Positions 52,615-61,126 of a stretch of DNA of 64,000 bases are shown piece by piece. The stretch is taken from the NCBI RefSeq assembly GCF_900636365.1, contig NZ_LR134266.1, positions 571,501 to 635,500 of the forward strand. Direction: 5' to 3'. The stretch comes from Streptococcus viridans. GTDB lineage: Bacteria; Bacillota; Bacilli; Lactobacillales; Streptococcaceae. The number at the start of each line of letters is the position of its first letter. Within the stretch, counting starts at the first letter, position 1. Made by a program: the position numbers and the translations under genes. The notes below the pieces were generated by a model. The model saw nothing but the letters and a program-made list of their open reading frames with translations, was not told where the DNA came from and searched no databases.

Positions 52615-53130
52615 ATGAAAATTGCAATTGGATGTGACCATATTGTCACAAATGAAAAAATGGCTGTTTCTGAATTTTTGAAATCAAAAGGCTATGAAGT
52701 CCTTGACTTCGGAACCTATGACCATGCGCGCACCCACTACCCAATTTTTGGGAAAAAAGTCGGAGAAGCAGTAGCTAGTGGTCAAGCAGACCTTGGAGTA
52801 TGTATTTGTGGAACTGGTGTTGGGATTAACAACGCGGTTAACAAGGTCCCTGGAATTCGTTCAGCTTTGGTCCGTGATATGACAACTGCACTTTATGCCA
52901 AAGAAGAACTCAATGCCAACGTGATTGGTTTTGGTGGGAAAGTAACTGGTGAGTTGCTCATGTGTGATATCATTGAAGCCTTCATTCATGCAGAATACAA
53001 ACCAAGTGAAGAAAATAAGAAATTGATTGCCAAGATTCAACATTTGGAAACTCATAATGATCACCAAGAGGATGCAGACTTCTTTACAGAATTCCTTGAA
53101 AAATGGGATCGTGGTGAATACCACGACTAA
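52615..53130 (+). CDS. lacB: Galactose-6-phosphate isomerase subunit LacB
   Basis: A 171-residue RpiB-like subunit that pairs with LacA. It carries the catalytic-type Cys motif [19 protein letters not shown] and the start [18 protein letters not shown] with DH; the C-terminal half ends [16 protein letters not shown], as in LacB proteins. ATG 52615 follows GGGGAGGAG; upstream in-frame codons fall within lacA. It is 16 bases from lacA. Confidence 0.96.
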   Translation: MKIAIGCDHIVTNEKMAVSEFLKSKGYEVLDFGTYDHARTHYPIFGKKVGEAVASGQADLGVCICGTGVGINNAVNKVPGIRSALVRDMTTALYAKEELNANVIGFGGKVTGELLMCDIIEAFIHAEYKPSEENKKLIAKIQHLETHNDHQEDADFFTEFLEKWDRGEYHD

Positions 53131-53141
53131 GAGGTGAAGAT

Positions 53142-54071
53142 ATGATCTTAACTGTCACCTTGAATCCTTCCATTGATATTTCTTATCCCTTGGAAGAATT
53201 AAAGTTGGATACTGTGAATCGCGTGTCGGAAGTTTCTAAGACTGCTGGTGGGAAAGGATTAAATGTTACCCGTGTCTTAGCTGAGAGTGGTGAAACAGTT
53301 GGAGCAACAGGTTTTGTTGGGGGGACCAATGGTCAATTCATCAAGACCCATCTTCCACGAGATGTCCAATCCTTCTTCTATGATATTCTTGGAGATACAC
53401 GGAACTGTATCGCTATCTTGCATGAAGGTAATCAAACAGAAATCTTAGAAGCGGGCCCAGAAATTATCCGGACAGAAGCTTTGGGATTCCTTCACCATTT
53501 TAAACTCCTCATGCCGACAGCAGATGTAATTGCTATTTCGGGAAGCCTTCCTACAGGTCTACCGGTGGACTATTATGCGAGCTTAATTGAGATTGCAGGA
53601 GAAGCAGGACGTAAGGTCGTACTTGATTCATCAGGAAAATCTTTAGAAGCGGTTCTTCACTCACCATTCAAACCAACGGTGATTAAACCCAATCGCGAAG
53701 AATTATCTCAACTCTTAGGACGGGATGTTTCAGCGGATTTTGAGGACTTAAAAGAAGTTTTGAAAGACCCACTGTTTGAAGGAATCGAATGGATTATCGT
53801 CTCCTTAGGTGGAGATGGTGCTTTTGCCAAACACGGAGATGTCTTCTATAAAGTGGACATTCCAAAAATTGAAGTGGTCAATCCAGTAGGATCTGGAGAT
53901 TCGACCGTGGCTGGGATCTCTGCTGCCCTCAGTAGTGGAAAAGATGACGCGGCCCTCTTGACTCATGCTATGGTCTTAGGGATGCTAAATGCCCAAGAAA
54001 AGATGACAGGGCATGTCAATATGGCCCACTATGATGATTTGTATCAACAGATAAATGTAAAAGAGGTATAA
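53142..54071 (+). CDS. lacC: Tagatose-6-phosphate kinase
   Basis: A 309-residue PfkB-family kinase making tagatose-1,6-bisphosphate from tagatose-6-phosphate and ATP. The N-terminal signature is [15 protein letters not shown] (sugar-binding Gly-Gly-Lys), and the C-terminal one [17 protein letters not shown] contains the catalytic Asp. GAGGTGAAGAT precedes ATG 53142. It stands between lacB (11 bases) and lacD (1 base). Confidence 0.96.
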   Translation: MILTVTLNPSIDISYPLEELKLDTVNRVSEVSKTAGGKGLNVTRVLAESGETVGATGFVGGTNGQFIKTHLPRDVQSFFYDILGDTRNCIAILHEGNQTEILEAGPEIIRTEALGFLHHFKLLMPTADVIAISGSLPTGLPVDYYASLIEIAGEAGRKVVLDSSGKSLEAVLHSPFKPTVIKPNREELSQLLGRDVSADFEDLKEVLKDPLFEGIEWIIVSLGGDGAFAKHGDVFYKVDIPKIEVVNPVGSGDSTVAGISAALSSGKDDAALLTHAMVLGMLNAQEKMTGHVNMAHYDDLYQQINVKEV

Positions 54072-54072
54072 G

Positions 54073-55053
54073 ATGGTATTAACAGAACAAAAACGCAACT
54101 ATTTAGAAAAATTGAGCACCAAAGAGGGTGTAATCTCAGCCTTGGCCTTTGACCAACGTGGTGCTTTGAAACGCCTCATGGCTCAATATCAAGATACAGA
54201 ACCAACAGTGGCTCAAATGGAAGAGTTGAAGGTCTTGGTGGCTGAAGAATTGACACCATTCGCATCTTCTATGCTCTTAGACCCAGAGTATGGACTTCCA
54301 GCAACTAAGGTCTTGGATGCAGAAGCAGGGCTCTTGTTGGCTTATGAAAAAACAGGCTACGACACTTCAAGCACCAAGCGTCTGCCAGACTGCCTCAACC
54401 TTTGGTCAGCTAAACGCATCAAAGAGCAGGGTGCAGATGCGGTGAAATTCTTGCTCTACTATGATGTCGATAGTGCAGAAGAACTCAACCAAGAAAAACA
54501 AGCCTACATCGAACGCATCGGTTCAGAATGTGCGGCAGAAGAAATTCCATTCTTCCTTGAAATCTTGGCTTACGATGAAACAATCGCTGATGCAGGTTCT
54601 GTAGAATATGCTAAAGTGAAACCTCGCAAAGTCATCGAAGCGATGAAAGTCTTCTCAGACCCCCGCTTTAACATCGATGTTTTGAAGGTAGAAGTTCCTG
54701 TCAACGTCAAATACGTAGAAGGCTTTGGCGATGGGGAAATCGTTCACAGCCGTGAAGAAGCGGCAGCCTTCTTTAAAGAACAAGAAGAAGCAACCAAGCT
54801 TCCATACATCTACTTGAGTGCAGGTGTTTCTGCAAAACTCTTCCAAGAAACCCTTGTCTTTGCGCATGAAGCAGGCGCAAACTTTAATGGAGTTCTCTGT
54901 GGTCGTGCAACTTGGGCTGGATCTGTAGAAGCCTACATCAAGAATGGGGAAGAGGCAGCTCGTGAATGGTTGCGTACCGAAGGTCGTCGCAATATTGAAG
55001 AGCTCAATCAAGTCTTGGACCAAGTTGCAACTTCTTGGAAAGAGCGTATTTAA
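54073..55053 (+). CDS. lacD: Tagatose-1,6-bisphosphate aldolase
   Basis: A 326-residue class I aldolase that splits tagatose-1,6-bisphosphate into dihydroxyacetone phosphate and glyceraldehyde-3-phosphate. The features are [29 protein letters not shown] with the first Lys, [19 protein letters not shown] (Schiff-base Lys in LKVE), [13 protein letters not shown] and [24 protein letters not shown] precedes ATG 54073, one base after the lacC stop. It is the last gene of the operon; a terminator follows. Confidence 0.96.
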   Translation: MVLTEQKRNYLEKLSTKEGVISALAFDQRGALKRLMAQYQDTEPTVAQMEELKVLVAEELTPFASSMLLDPEYGLPATKVLDAEAGLLLAYEKTGYDTSSTKRLPDCLNLWSAKRIKEQGADAVKFLLYYDVDSAEELNQEKQAYIERIGSECAAEEIPFFLEILAYDETIADAGSVEYAKVKPRKVIEAMKVFSDPRFNIDVLKVEVPVNVKYVEGFGDGEIVHSREEAAAFFKEQEEATKLPYIYLSAGVSAKLFQETLVFAHEAGANFNGVLCGRATWAGSVEAYIKNGEEAAREWLRTEGRRNIEELNQVLDQVATSWKERI

Positions 55054-55074
55054 TTCCTTTGTTCCTAACGTATC

Positions 55075-55113
55075 AAATAGTCTTTCTAGAAACCTCTAGA
55101 AGGACTATTTTTG
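55075..55113 (+). terminator. Terminator of the gat-lac operon
   Basis: AAATAGTCTTTCTAGA - AACC - TCTAGAAGGACTATTT: a long stem with one mismatch, followed by TTTG. Confidence 0.9.
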
Positions 55114-55302
55114 TTTGTATAAAGGAAGCATCTCGGACTTTCATCAAAAATTGGTTCTCAATGTTCATAAATCTGATTAAGCTTTTTGTCACTATTCAAA
55201 TGGCTTCTGATTTGTAAGGGGTTATGTGATAATTTCACTTTACAATCGAAAATCAGAGTGTTTTACAGTATAATAGTTTTATTAGAATGAAGGAGTTGGC
55301 GT

Positions 55303-55941
55303 ATGGAAAGGATTGTATATAGAGAAGCGAGACTAGACGAGTATAAGATGATTGGGAAAGTCTGTTCGGATGCTTTTATGAATTATCCATTTTTAACCGT
55401 CATTAAAGAAGATTTAAAAAAGCCTGAATACTTTCCAGCCTTTATTGAACTATTGCATACCTTGTTAGTCAAGCTCTACATCAAAGGAGAAACTTGCTTA
55501 GTTGCTGAACGAGACGGGGAAATCATAGCAGTTGGACTCTTGCAACAAAAAGATTTCTCGATGATTTCTTATCTACTAAATGGAATTTTCAAGTTATTTC
55601 GATATATCACACCGTTGAAATTACTGAAATACCTAGATCTCGTAGAACGTTCAGAACAGCATTTGAAAAAATCCGGAAACTTCGACTGGTATTTAATGAT
55701 GTTAGCTGTAAGCCCAACTGTTCAGGGGCAAGGGGTTGGCAGTCATTTCCTCCAAAATGGGATTGAACCTTATATTAAGGAAAAAGGATGTAAACGTTTG
55801 GGCTTGATTACGAGTACGGAACAAAATGTATTTTTCTATGAGAAGAATGAATTTGTCCTATTAGATTCCATGGTGCTAGACTATGGAAACCAAAGCGTTG
55901 GAAATTGGGCTTTTTTAAAGACCCTTGATGACGAATCTTAG
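55303..55941 (+). CDS. GNAT family N-acetyltransferase
   Basis: A 212-residue protein with a single GNAT domain. Landmarks are EARLDEYKMIGKVCSDAF at the start, CLVAERDGEIIAVGLL, LMMLAVSPTVQGQGVGSHFL, which carries the acetyl-CoA pyrophosphate loop Q-G-Q-G-V-G, and LGLITSTEQNVFFYEKNEF. The substrate is unknown. GAAGGAGTTGGC precedes ATG 55303, and a TATAAT at 55269-55274 is probably its -10 box. It is monocistronic. Confidence 0.9.
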   Translation: MERIVYREARLDEYKMIGKVCSDAFMNYPFLTVIKEDLKKPEYFPAFIELLHTLLVKLYIKGETCLVAERDGEIIAVGLLQQKDFSMISYLLNGIFKLFRYITPLKLLKYLDLVERSEQHLKKSGNFDWYLMMLAVSPTVQGQGVGSHFLQNGIEPYIKEKGCKRLGLITSTEQNVFFYEKNEFVLLDSMVLDYGNQSVGNWAFLKTLDDES

Positions 55942-55947
55942 ATGTTT

Positions 55948-55978
55948 AAAAAAGGAGTTCTTAGGAGCTCCTTTTAGC
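55948..55978 (+). terminator. Terminator after the GNAT gene
   Basis: AAAAGGAGTTC - TTAG - GAGCTCCTTTT, a stem of about 11 bases with A/T tracts on both sides. It may also serve the minus-strand GIY-YIG gene. Confidence 0.85.
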
Positions 55979-56010
55979 ATGCAAGCAGAATGATTGTTAC
56001 ATCATTTAGG

Positions 56011-56289
56011 TCATTTCTGTTCTGGATCTAGCTTGGATTGTTGATGCTTGATATAGGTCAATTTTTCCTCTCGGCTCTTCCGTTTAAAAAGTGCTTCTGC
56101 AGACATAGCTGCTCTTTTGTCTGGAAAAGACTCCTGGTAAATCAAGGTTACAGGAAGTCTTGGGCGTGTATATTTGGCTCCTTTGCCAGCATTGTGGGTT
56201 TTAATACGGCGCTCGATATCGGTGGTGTAACCAGTATAGAGGGTCCCATCCGCACACTGGACTACATACATATAAGCTTTAGTTTCCAT
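56011..56289 (-). CDS. GIY-YIG endonuclease-fold protein (UPF0213)
   Basis: A 92-residue single GIY-YIG domain: [19 protein letters not shown] at the N-terminus contains the two signature elements in YVV/YTG form, then the Arg of [18 protein letters not shown] and the Glu region ([16 protein letters not shown]). The UPF0213 group has no defined DNA target. ATG 56289 (METKAYMY) is used; codons farther upstream lie inside the methyltransferase gene, whose stop it overlaps by 11 bases. Confidence 0.9.
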   Translation of the reverse strand: METKAYMYVVQCADGTLYTGYTTDIERRIKTHNAGKGAKYTRPRLPVTLIYQESFPDKRAAMSAEALFKRKSREEKLTYIKHQQSKLDPEQK

Positions 56290-57025
56290 AATAAATCTCA
56301 TGAATCTCCGGCGTATAGCTCCCATCCTCCTCATGGATGAACAGTGGAGGAAGAATTTTTAGACCATCCCGCGATCCATCTTTAATGGCCTCGATGAGGA
56401 GCATATTGGCATCTTTATGGACCTTGGGGTAGACAAATTGAATCCGTTTAGGAGCCAGATTGTAGCGTTTCATGGTTTCAATGATATCTAAGAAGCGATC
56501 CGGACGATGCACCATGACGAGTCGGCCATTGGATTTGAGGGTCCGTTGGGCCACTTGACATATTTGGTCCAGATTGGTGGTGATCTCGTGACGGGCTAGC
56601 AAATAATGAGGGCTCTCATTTAAATTGGAGTGCTCATCGACTTTAAAATAGGGAGGATTACAGAGAATAAGGTCAATCTTGCTACCGGGGAAATGGTGAG
56701 GCAAGTTTTTAAGATCATCTGTAATCATGGACATACGGTCAGACAGACCATTTAATTGGATGGAACGCTCTGCCATGTCGGCGAGTCTTTCTTGAATTTC
56801 CACTCCGACGATGGTTGCTTTAGTCCGCGTGCTAGCAAAGAGTCCAACTGCACCATTGCCAGCACAAAGGTCTACAATTAGACCACGATTGGGCAGTTTA
56901 GGAAAGCGTGACAAAAGGACACTATCAATAGAATAGCTAAAAACCTCTCTGTTTTGAATGATTTTTACATCACTAGAAAATAGTTGGTTGACGCGTTCGC
57001 CGTCTTTTAATTCGATATCGTTCAT
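56279..57025 (-). CDS. tRNA1(Val) A37 N6-methyltransferase-like protein (TrmN6/YfiC)
   Basis: A 248-residue class I SAM-dependent methyltransferase. SAM-binding motif I is [15 protein letters not shown], and the adenine-N6 motif IV is [11 protein letters not shown] (NPPY). The N-terminal [13 protein letters not shown] matches YabB/YfiC-type proteins, which modify A37 of tRNA1(Val) in E. coli; the same target is inferred here. It is coupled to the GIY-YIG gene by an 11-base overlap, a pairing common in Firmicutes. Confidence 0.9.
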   Translation of the reverse strand: MNDIELKDGERVNQLFSSDVKIIQNREVFSYSIDSVLLSRFPKLPNRGLIVDLCAGNGAVGLFASTRTKATIVGVEIQERLADMAERSIQLNGLSDRMSMITDDLKNLPHHFPGSKIDLILCNPPYFKVDEHSNLNESPHYLLARHEITTNLDQICQVAQRTLKSNGRLVMVHRPDRFLDIIETMKRYNLAPKRIQFVYPKVHKDANMLLIEAIKDGSRDGLKILPPLFIHEEDGSYTPEIHEIYYGN

Positions 57026-57124
57026 GGCTCTATTATAGCATGAAAAGAGGACGTGGAAAAGCGTAGAAAGGGATAAGAAAAAACAAAGGACAGAACTTTC
57101 GCCCCATCCTTATCCAAGAGTTGT

Positions 57125-59464
57125 TTAATCAAATTCATATTTTTGATAAATCGTAGCCAAGATGAAGATCCCTGTAAAGAGGGACATCAAGGCAAGGTAG
57201 ACTGGGAAGGTCACAGCTGTCAATGTTCCGATTTCAATCAGACCTTTCAAGTAAAAGGCAGAAAGGTAGAAACCACAAACAGAGAAGATGATTAAGAGAC
57301 CTCTCCAGATATTGAGTGGCAAACAAGCCCGAATGACGGACAAGAAACCAATAGATCCTAACAAGTAGTAGGAAAGGGTAGACATGTCCAGGCTAGACCA
57401 GCCATGATGAGCTCCCCATAAACGAACAAATAAGACGCTAAAGACAACCATCAAGGCATTTGGTAAGGCCAGATGCAAGGAGCGTTTGAGGAAGTGTTTT
57501 TCCACTGGCTTAATGTTTCGTTCAAAGGTTAAGACAAATGGAGGGAAGCCTTCGACAAACTGGTCAATGAGAGTAATCTGAATTGGAATAAATGGGAAAA
57601 TCAACAAGTAGTTGACATCAAAGAAGAGAGCACTTGCGATACAGATAATGGCTAGAATGAAGGAGTAAATGGTCTTGATAAAGAAGATTGGAGCGATACG
57701 ACCAATATTGTTGACCACCCGACGTCCTTCAAAGAGAATTTCTGGAACATCATTGAAGTCAGAGTTTAACAAGACGAGGTTGGCAATTTGACGGGTTGCA
57801 GGATCTCCTTCAGCCATCACGATGGAGCAGTCAGCTTCTCGTAAGGCAAGGATATCATTGACTCCGTCTCCTGTCATGGCAGTGGTTCGACCAGCAGCCT
57901 TGAGGGTTTGAATCAAGAGTTTCTTTTGATGAGGAGAAACCCGTCCAAAAATAGCTGTGCTTTCTGCTAGGTCCACCAACTCATCGTCCTCAATCTTAGA
58001 ACAGTCAATATAACTTTCATAGCTTTCAAATCCAGCTTCCTTAGCAATGTAAGAAACAGTGACTGGATTATCACCAGAGATAATTTTGAGATCCACATCT
58101 TGCGAGCGAAGATAATCCAAGGTTTCGGCAGCCCCTTCGCGGATTGGATCGAGGATTTCAATGACAGCGATCGCTTCTACATCACTTGGCAAAGTCAAAT
58201 CATGCATATCGATGGCTTCCACACTGCGAGCCAGAATCAAGACCCGAGATCCATGGGCTTGGGCTTCCAATACCGCTGGAGGATTTTCTTTGAGGAGCAT
58301 TTCTGGGGCCCCTAAATAAATGGTTCCCAAGTTGGTCAGGGTCATGGCCCCCCATTTTCGATCACTTGAAAATGGAATGATTGATTCGGCTGTATAAGCG
58401 TGTTCTAACTCGCCATATGCTTTGCGGATAGCTTGGGCAGTTGGGTTGTTATCCTCAGAATTTTGCATATAGGCAGCGAGAATAACTTCGATAGTTTCTT
58501 CAGAAAAGTGTTCAGACAGGGAGTGAATGCCTTTGACGGTCATTTTTCCTTGGGTGATGGTTCCTGTCTTATCCAAACAAAGAGTATCGACACGAGCCAA
58601 GGTTTCTACAGAGTACATCTCTTGGACCAAGACCTTGCGCATCCCTAACTTAATTACAGCTGTCAGGAGAGAGGTTACTGTCAGAAGGGCAATTCCTTTT
58701 GGCAACATGCCCAGGAGGGCAGTGGAAGAGGTAATCACAGAATCTTTCATTGGAAGCAGTTTGATTAAAAAGGCTTCACAAAAGAGGGCAATTCCAAATG
58801 GGATAATAATCTTTCCAGTAAAACTAGAGATTTTAGCCAGATTATAGAGAATGCGGGAGTTGATGGGTTTGAGAGTTTTCGCTTCTACCATTAATTTATT
58901 GGCATAGTTATTGGCCCCCACACGTTTGACACGGGCGTAGACCTGGCCACTCGCTAAGAAGCTACCGGATAGAAGTTCGTCTCCCTCTTCCTTGAGAACC
59001 AAGTCACTTTCTCCCGTCAGCATGGCTTCGTTGGCTTCAGCAACTCCCTTTTGAACGAGGGCATCACTCGGAATTTGGTCTCCAGCAGATAGCTTAATCA
59101 GGTCGCCAAGGACGATTTCCTCTGGATCAATGGTTTCTTCTTCCCCAGCTCGGATGACAGTGACGAGCTCCTTACTCATCAAATTCAATTTATCAATCAT
59201 CCGTTTGGCGCGGAGCTCTGTGGCGATTCCGGATAAGGCATTAAAGCAGATGACTGCAAAAAAGACCAGGTTGCTCCAGGCTTGTACCGCAACCAAAGCG
59301 AGGGCAATCACAAAGTTCAAAGCATTAAACAAGGTGAAGACATTGCGCTTGATGATTTGCCAGGTACTGGTACTGGTATTCGCTTTAAATTCGTTGGTTT
59401 GGCCACGCTGTATTTTTTTGCGGACCTCTTCATAGGTTAATCCCTTTAATTCATTCATTTCCAT
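57125..59464 (-). CDS. Cation-translocating P-type ATPase
   Basis: A 779-residue P-type ATPase. The actuator domain has MLTGESDLVLKEEGD (TGES), the phosphorylation site is LCLDKTGTITQGK, the nucleotide domain has FSSDRKWGAMTL, and the hinge is TAMTGDGVNDILALREAD. About ten membrane helices are present. Helix 4 carries LGMLPKGIALLTVTS, so the usual PEGL of Ca/Mg pumps is PKGI here, and no heavy-metal CPC motif or N-terminal metal-binding domain is seen. The transported ion cannot be assigned. ATG 59464 or 59458 could start translation. Confidence 0.92.
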   Translation of the reverse strand: MEMNELKGLTYEEVRKKIQRGQTNEFKANTSTSTWQIIKRNVFTLFNALNFVIALALVAVQAWSNLVFFAVICFNALSGIATELRAKRMIDKLNLMSKELVTVIRAGEEETIDPEEIVLGDLIKLSAGDQIPSDALVQKGVAEANEAMLTGESDLVLKEEGDELLSGSFLASGQVYARVKRVGANNYANKLMVEAKTLKPINSRILYNLAKISSFTGKIIIPFGIALFCEAFLIKLLPMKDSVITSSTALLGMLPKGIALLTVTSLLTAVIKLGMRKVLVQEMYSVETLARVDTLCLDKTGTITQGKMTVKGIHSLSEHFSEETIEVILAAYMQNSEDNNPTAQAIRKAYGELEHAYTAESIIPFSSDRKWGAMTLTNLGTIYLGAPEMLLKENPPAVLEAQAHGSRVLILARSVEAIDMHDLTLPSDVEAIAVIEILDPIREGAAETLDYLRSQDVDLKIISGDNPVTVSYIAKEAGFESYESYIDCSKIEDDELVDLAESTAIFGRVSPHQKKLLIQTLKAAGRTTAMTGDGVNDILALREADCSIVMAEGDPATRQIANLVLLNSDFNDVPEILFEGRRVVNNIGRIAPIFFIKTIYSFILAIICIASALFFDVNYLLIFPFIPIQITLIDQFVEGFPPFVLTFERNIKPVEKHFLKRSLHLALPNALMVVFSVLFVRLWGAHHGWSSLDMSTLSYYLLGSIGFLSVIRACLPLNIWRGLLIIFSVCGFYLSAFYLKGLIEIGTLTAVTFPVYLALMSLFTGIFILATIYQKYEFD

Positions 59465-59470
59465 AAAAAC

Positions 59471-59476
59471 ATCATA
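59471..59476 (-). promoter_or_regulatory. -10 box abutting the P-type ATPase start
   Basis: On the minus strand TATGAT is followed by GTTTTT and then the ATG. The expected transcription start coincides with the start codon, so a leaderless or very short-leader message is possible. The -35 box is weak. Confidence 0.4.
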
Positions 59477-59540
59477 TCATTTTTTTAAGAAAAAGACTAG
59501 ATGCAGTCGGTTTGTTGACTTGGCAACTTTTTGAAAAGAT

Positions 59541-59569
59541 TTGCGGGGAACAGAAGGATAAGGTATAAT
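59541..59569 (+). promoter_or_regulatory. plsC promoter
   Basis: TTGCGG (59541-59546), 17-base spacer, TATAAT (59564-59569); 32 bases before ATG 59602. Confidence 0.8.
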
Positions 59570-59601
59570 GGATAAACAAGAGAATTATCAAAGGAGAAAG
59601 C

Positions 59602-60345
59602 ATGTTTTATACCTATTTACGTGGCTTAGTGACCTTTATTTTATGGGTTCTGAATGGAAATGCTCATTATCATCATAAGAAACTGATTCCGAGTCAAGAA
59701 GAAAATTACATTCTCGTAGCTCCACATCGAACTTGGTGGGATCCTGTCTACATGGCCTTTGCGACCAAGCCCAAGCAATTTATCTTTATGGCTAAGAAAG
59801 AACTCTTTACCAATCGGATTTTTGGCTGGTGGATTCGCATGTGCGGGGCTTTCCCAATTGACCGTGAAAATCCAGGTGCCGCTGCGATTAAATACCCAGT
59901 GAATATGCTCAAAAAAAGCAAGCGTTCCTTGATTATGTTTCCAAGTGGAAGCCGCCATTCTCAGGATGTTAAGGGTGGTGTTGCTGTGATTGCTAAGATG
60001 GCTAAGGTACGCATTATGCCTGTTACTTATACGGGTCCAATGACCCTGAAAGGCTTAGCTACTTGTGAACGGGTTGACATGAACTTTGGGCATCCCATTG
60101 ATATTTCTGATATTGCAAAGATGAACGATGAGGGCGTGGAAGAAGTTGCAAGACGTATCCAGGCTGAGTTTGATCGCTTAGATGCGGAATCTCAGGCACT
60201 CCGCAATGACCGGAAACCTTTTATCCTCATCCGTTTGTTGAAGTTTTTACTCCTGCCATTTGTCTTGGTGGTCGTTCTACTGACCCTCTTGTTTAGTTAT
60301 ATCGCAAGTTTCGTTTGGGATCCAGACAAGCATCGGAAGGACTAA
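59602..60345 (+). CDS. plsC: 1-acyl-sn-glycerol-3-phosphate acyltransferase
   Basis: A 247-residue membrane-bound enzyme that makes phosphatidic acid from lysophosphatidic acid. The catalytic HX4D is in APHRTWWDPVYM near residue 43-48, motif II is GAFPIDRENPGA, motif III MFPSGSRHSQDVKGGVA and motif IV MPVTYTGPM. There are hydrophobic segments at the N-terminus and at about 205-228. CAAAGGAGAAAG precedes ATG 59602. It is monocistronic. Confidence 0.93.
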   Translation: MFYTYLRGLVTFILWVLNGNAHYHHKKLIPSQEENYILVAPHRTWWDPVYMAFATKPKQFIFMAKKELFTNRIFGWWIRMCGAFPIDRENPGAAAIKYPVNMLKKSKRSLIMFPSGSRHSQDVKGGVAVIAKMAKVRIMPVTYTGPMTLKGLATCERVDMNFGHPIDISDIAKMNDEGVEEVARRIQAEFDRLDAESQALRNDRKPFILIRLLKFLLLPFVLVVVLLTLLFSYIASFVWDPDKHRKD

Positions 60346-60359
60346 TGAGTTTTCTTGAG

Positions 60360-60406
60360 AACAAGAAAGTCAAAAATCATGTGATTTTTGACTTTCTTTT
60401 TTTTAT
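60360..60406 (+). terminator. Terminator after plsC
   Basis: AAGAAAGTCAAAAATCA - TG - TGATTTTTGACTTTCTT: a perfect 17-base stem followed by a T run. Confidence 0.92.
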
Positions 60407-60448
60407 TTCTTCGATTTTTTACGAATAATAAAAATAAAAGGGGTATTT

Positions 60449-61126
60449 ATGGAGACGTGGATTGAGAAGATCAAGGAATATAAACTATTTTTAGGCTTGG
60501 CTGCTGTGGGCTTGGTAATTGGAGGACTATTTCTCTTTTGGCCTAAGCAGCCCCCACAAGCACCGGAAACTGTCATTTCCCAGTTAGAAATGGTGGATCA
60601 GGAGACGTCTCCTAAGGAAGACACAAGCCTCTCTTCCAGCTCTCAGCAGAGGAGTGAGGAAAAGATGGAGCCCTCTCAAGAAAAAATCATGGTGGATGTG
60701 AAGGGAGCTGTCAGACAAGCGGGGGTTTATGAGCTTCCAGTGGGGAGCCGGGTCTATGACGCAGTGCAAAAAGCAGGAGGGATGACAGACGAAGCTAACA
60801 GCCAATCCGTCAACTTGGCGCAAAAATTGGAGGATGAGTCCATCGTCTATGTTGCTAAGAATGGAGAGGAGATAGCGCCTGTTGCATCCGCATCTGCTGG
60901 AACGACAAGTGGCGAAAAGCAGTCAAAAGATGGGAAAGTCAATCTCAATACGGCAACAGAAGCAGAACTACAGACGATTTCTGGGATAGGTCAAAAGCGA
61001 GCCCAGGATATCATTGCTTATCGAGAGGAAAAAGGAAAATTTCAATCTGTTGATGAATTGAAAAATGTTTCTGGGATCGGCCAAAAGACGCTAGAAAAGT
61101 TAAAAGAGCATGTTACAGTGGATTAG
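60449..61126 (+). CDS. comEA: Competence DNA receptor ComEA
   Basis: A 225-residue membrane-anchored DNA-binding protein of natural transformation. The N-terminal anchor is at about 12-31 (YKLFLGLAAVGLVIGGLFLF), a Ser/Glu/Gln-rich linker follows, then a SLBB domain (VDVKGAVRQAGVYELPVG), and two C-terminal helix-hairpin-helix units (INTATE-type LNTATEAELQTISGIGQK and VSGIGQKTLEKL). ComEA binds incoming double-stranded DNA outside the membrane. GGGGTATTT upstream is a weak ribosome site. It overlaps comEC by 17 bases. Confidence 0.94.
   Translation: METWIEKIKEYKLFLGLAAVGLVIGGLFLFWPKQPPQAPETVISQLEMVDQETSPKEDTSLSSSSQQRSEEKMEPSQEKIMVDVKGAVRQAGVYELPVGSRVYDAVQKAGGMTDEANSQSVNLAQKLEDESIVYVAKNGEEIAPVASASAGTTSGEKQSKDGKVNLNTATEAELQTISGIGQKRAQDIIAYREEKGKFQSVDELKNVSGIGQKTLEKLKEHVTVD

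Noticed and set aside
55035..55217. Short open reading frame behind lacD
   Set aside because: It begins inside the lacD end, reads through the operon terminator hairpin and has no ribosome site or family match.
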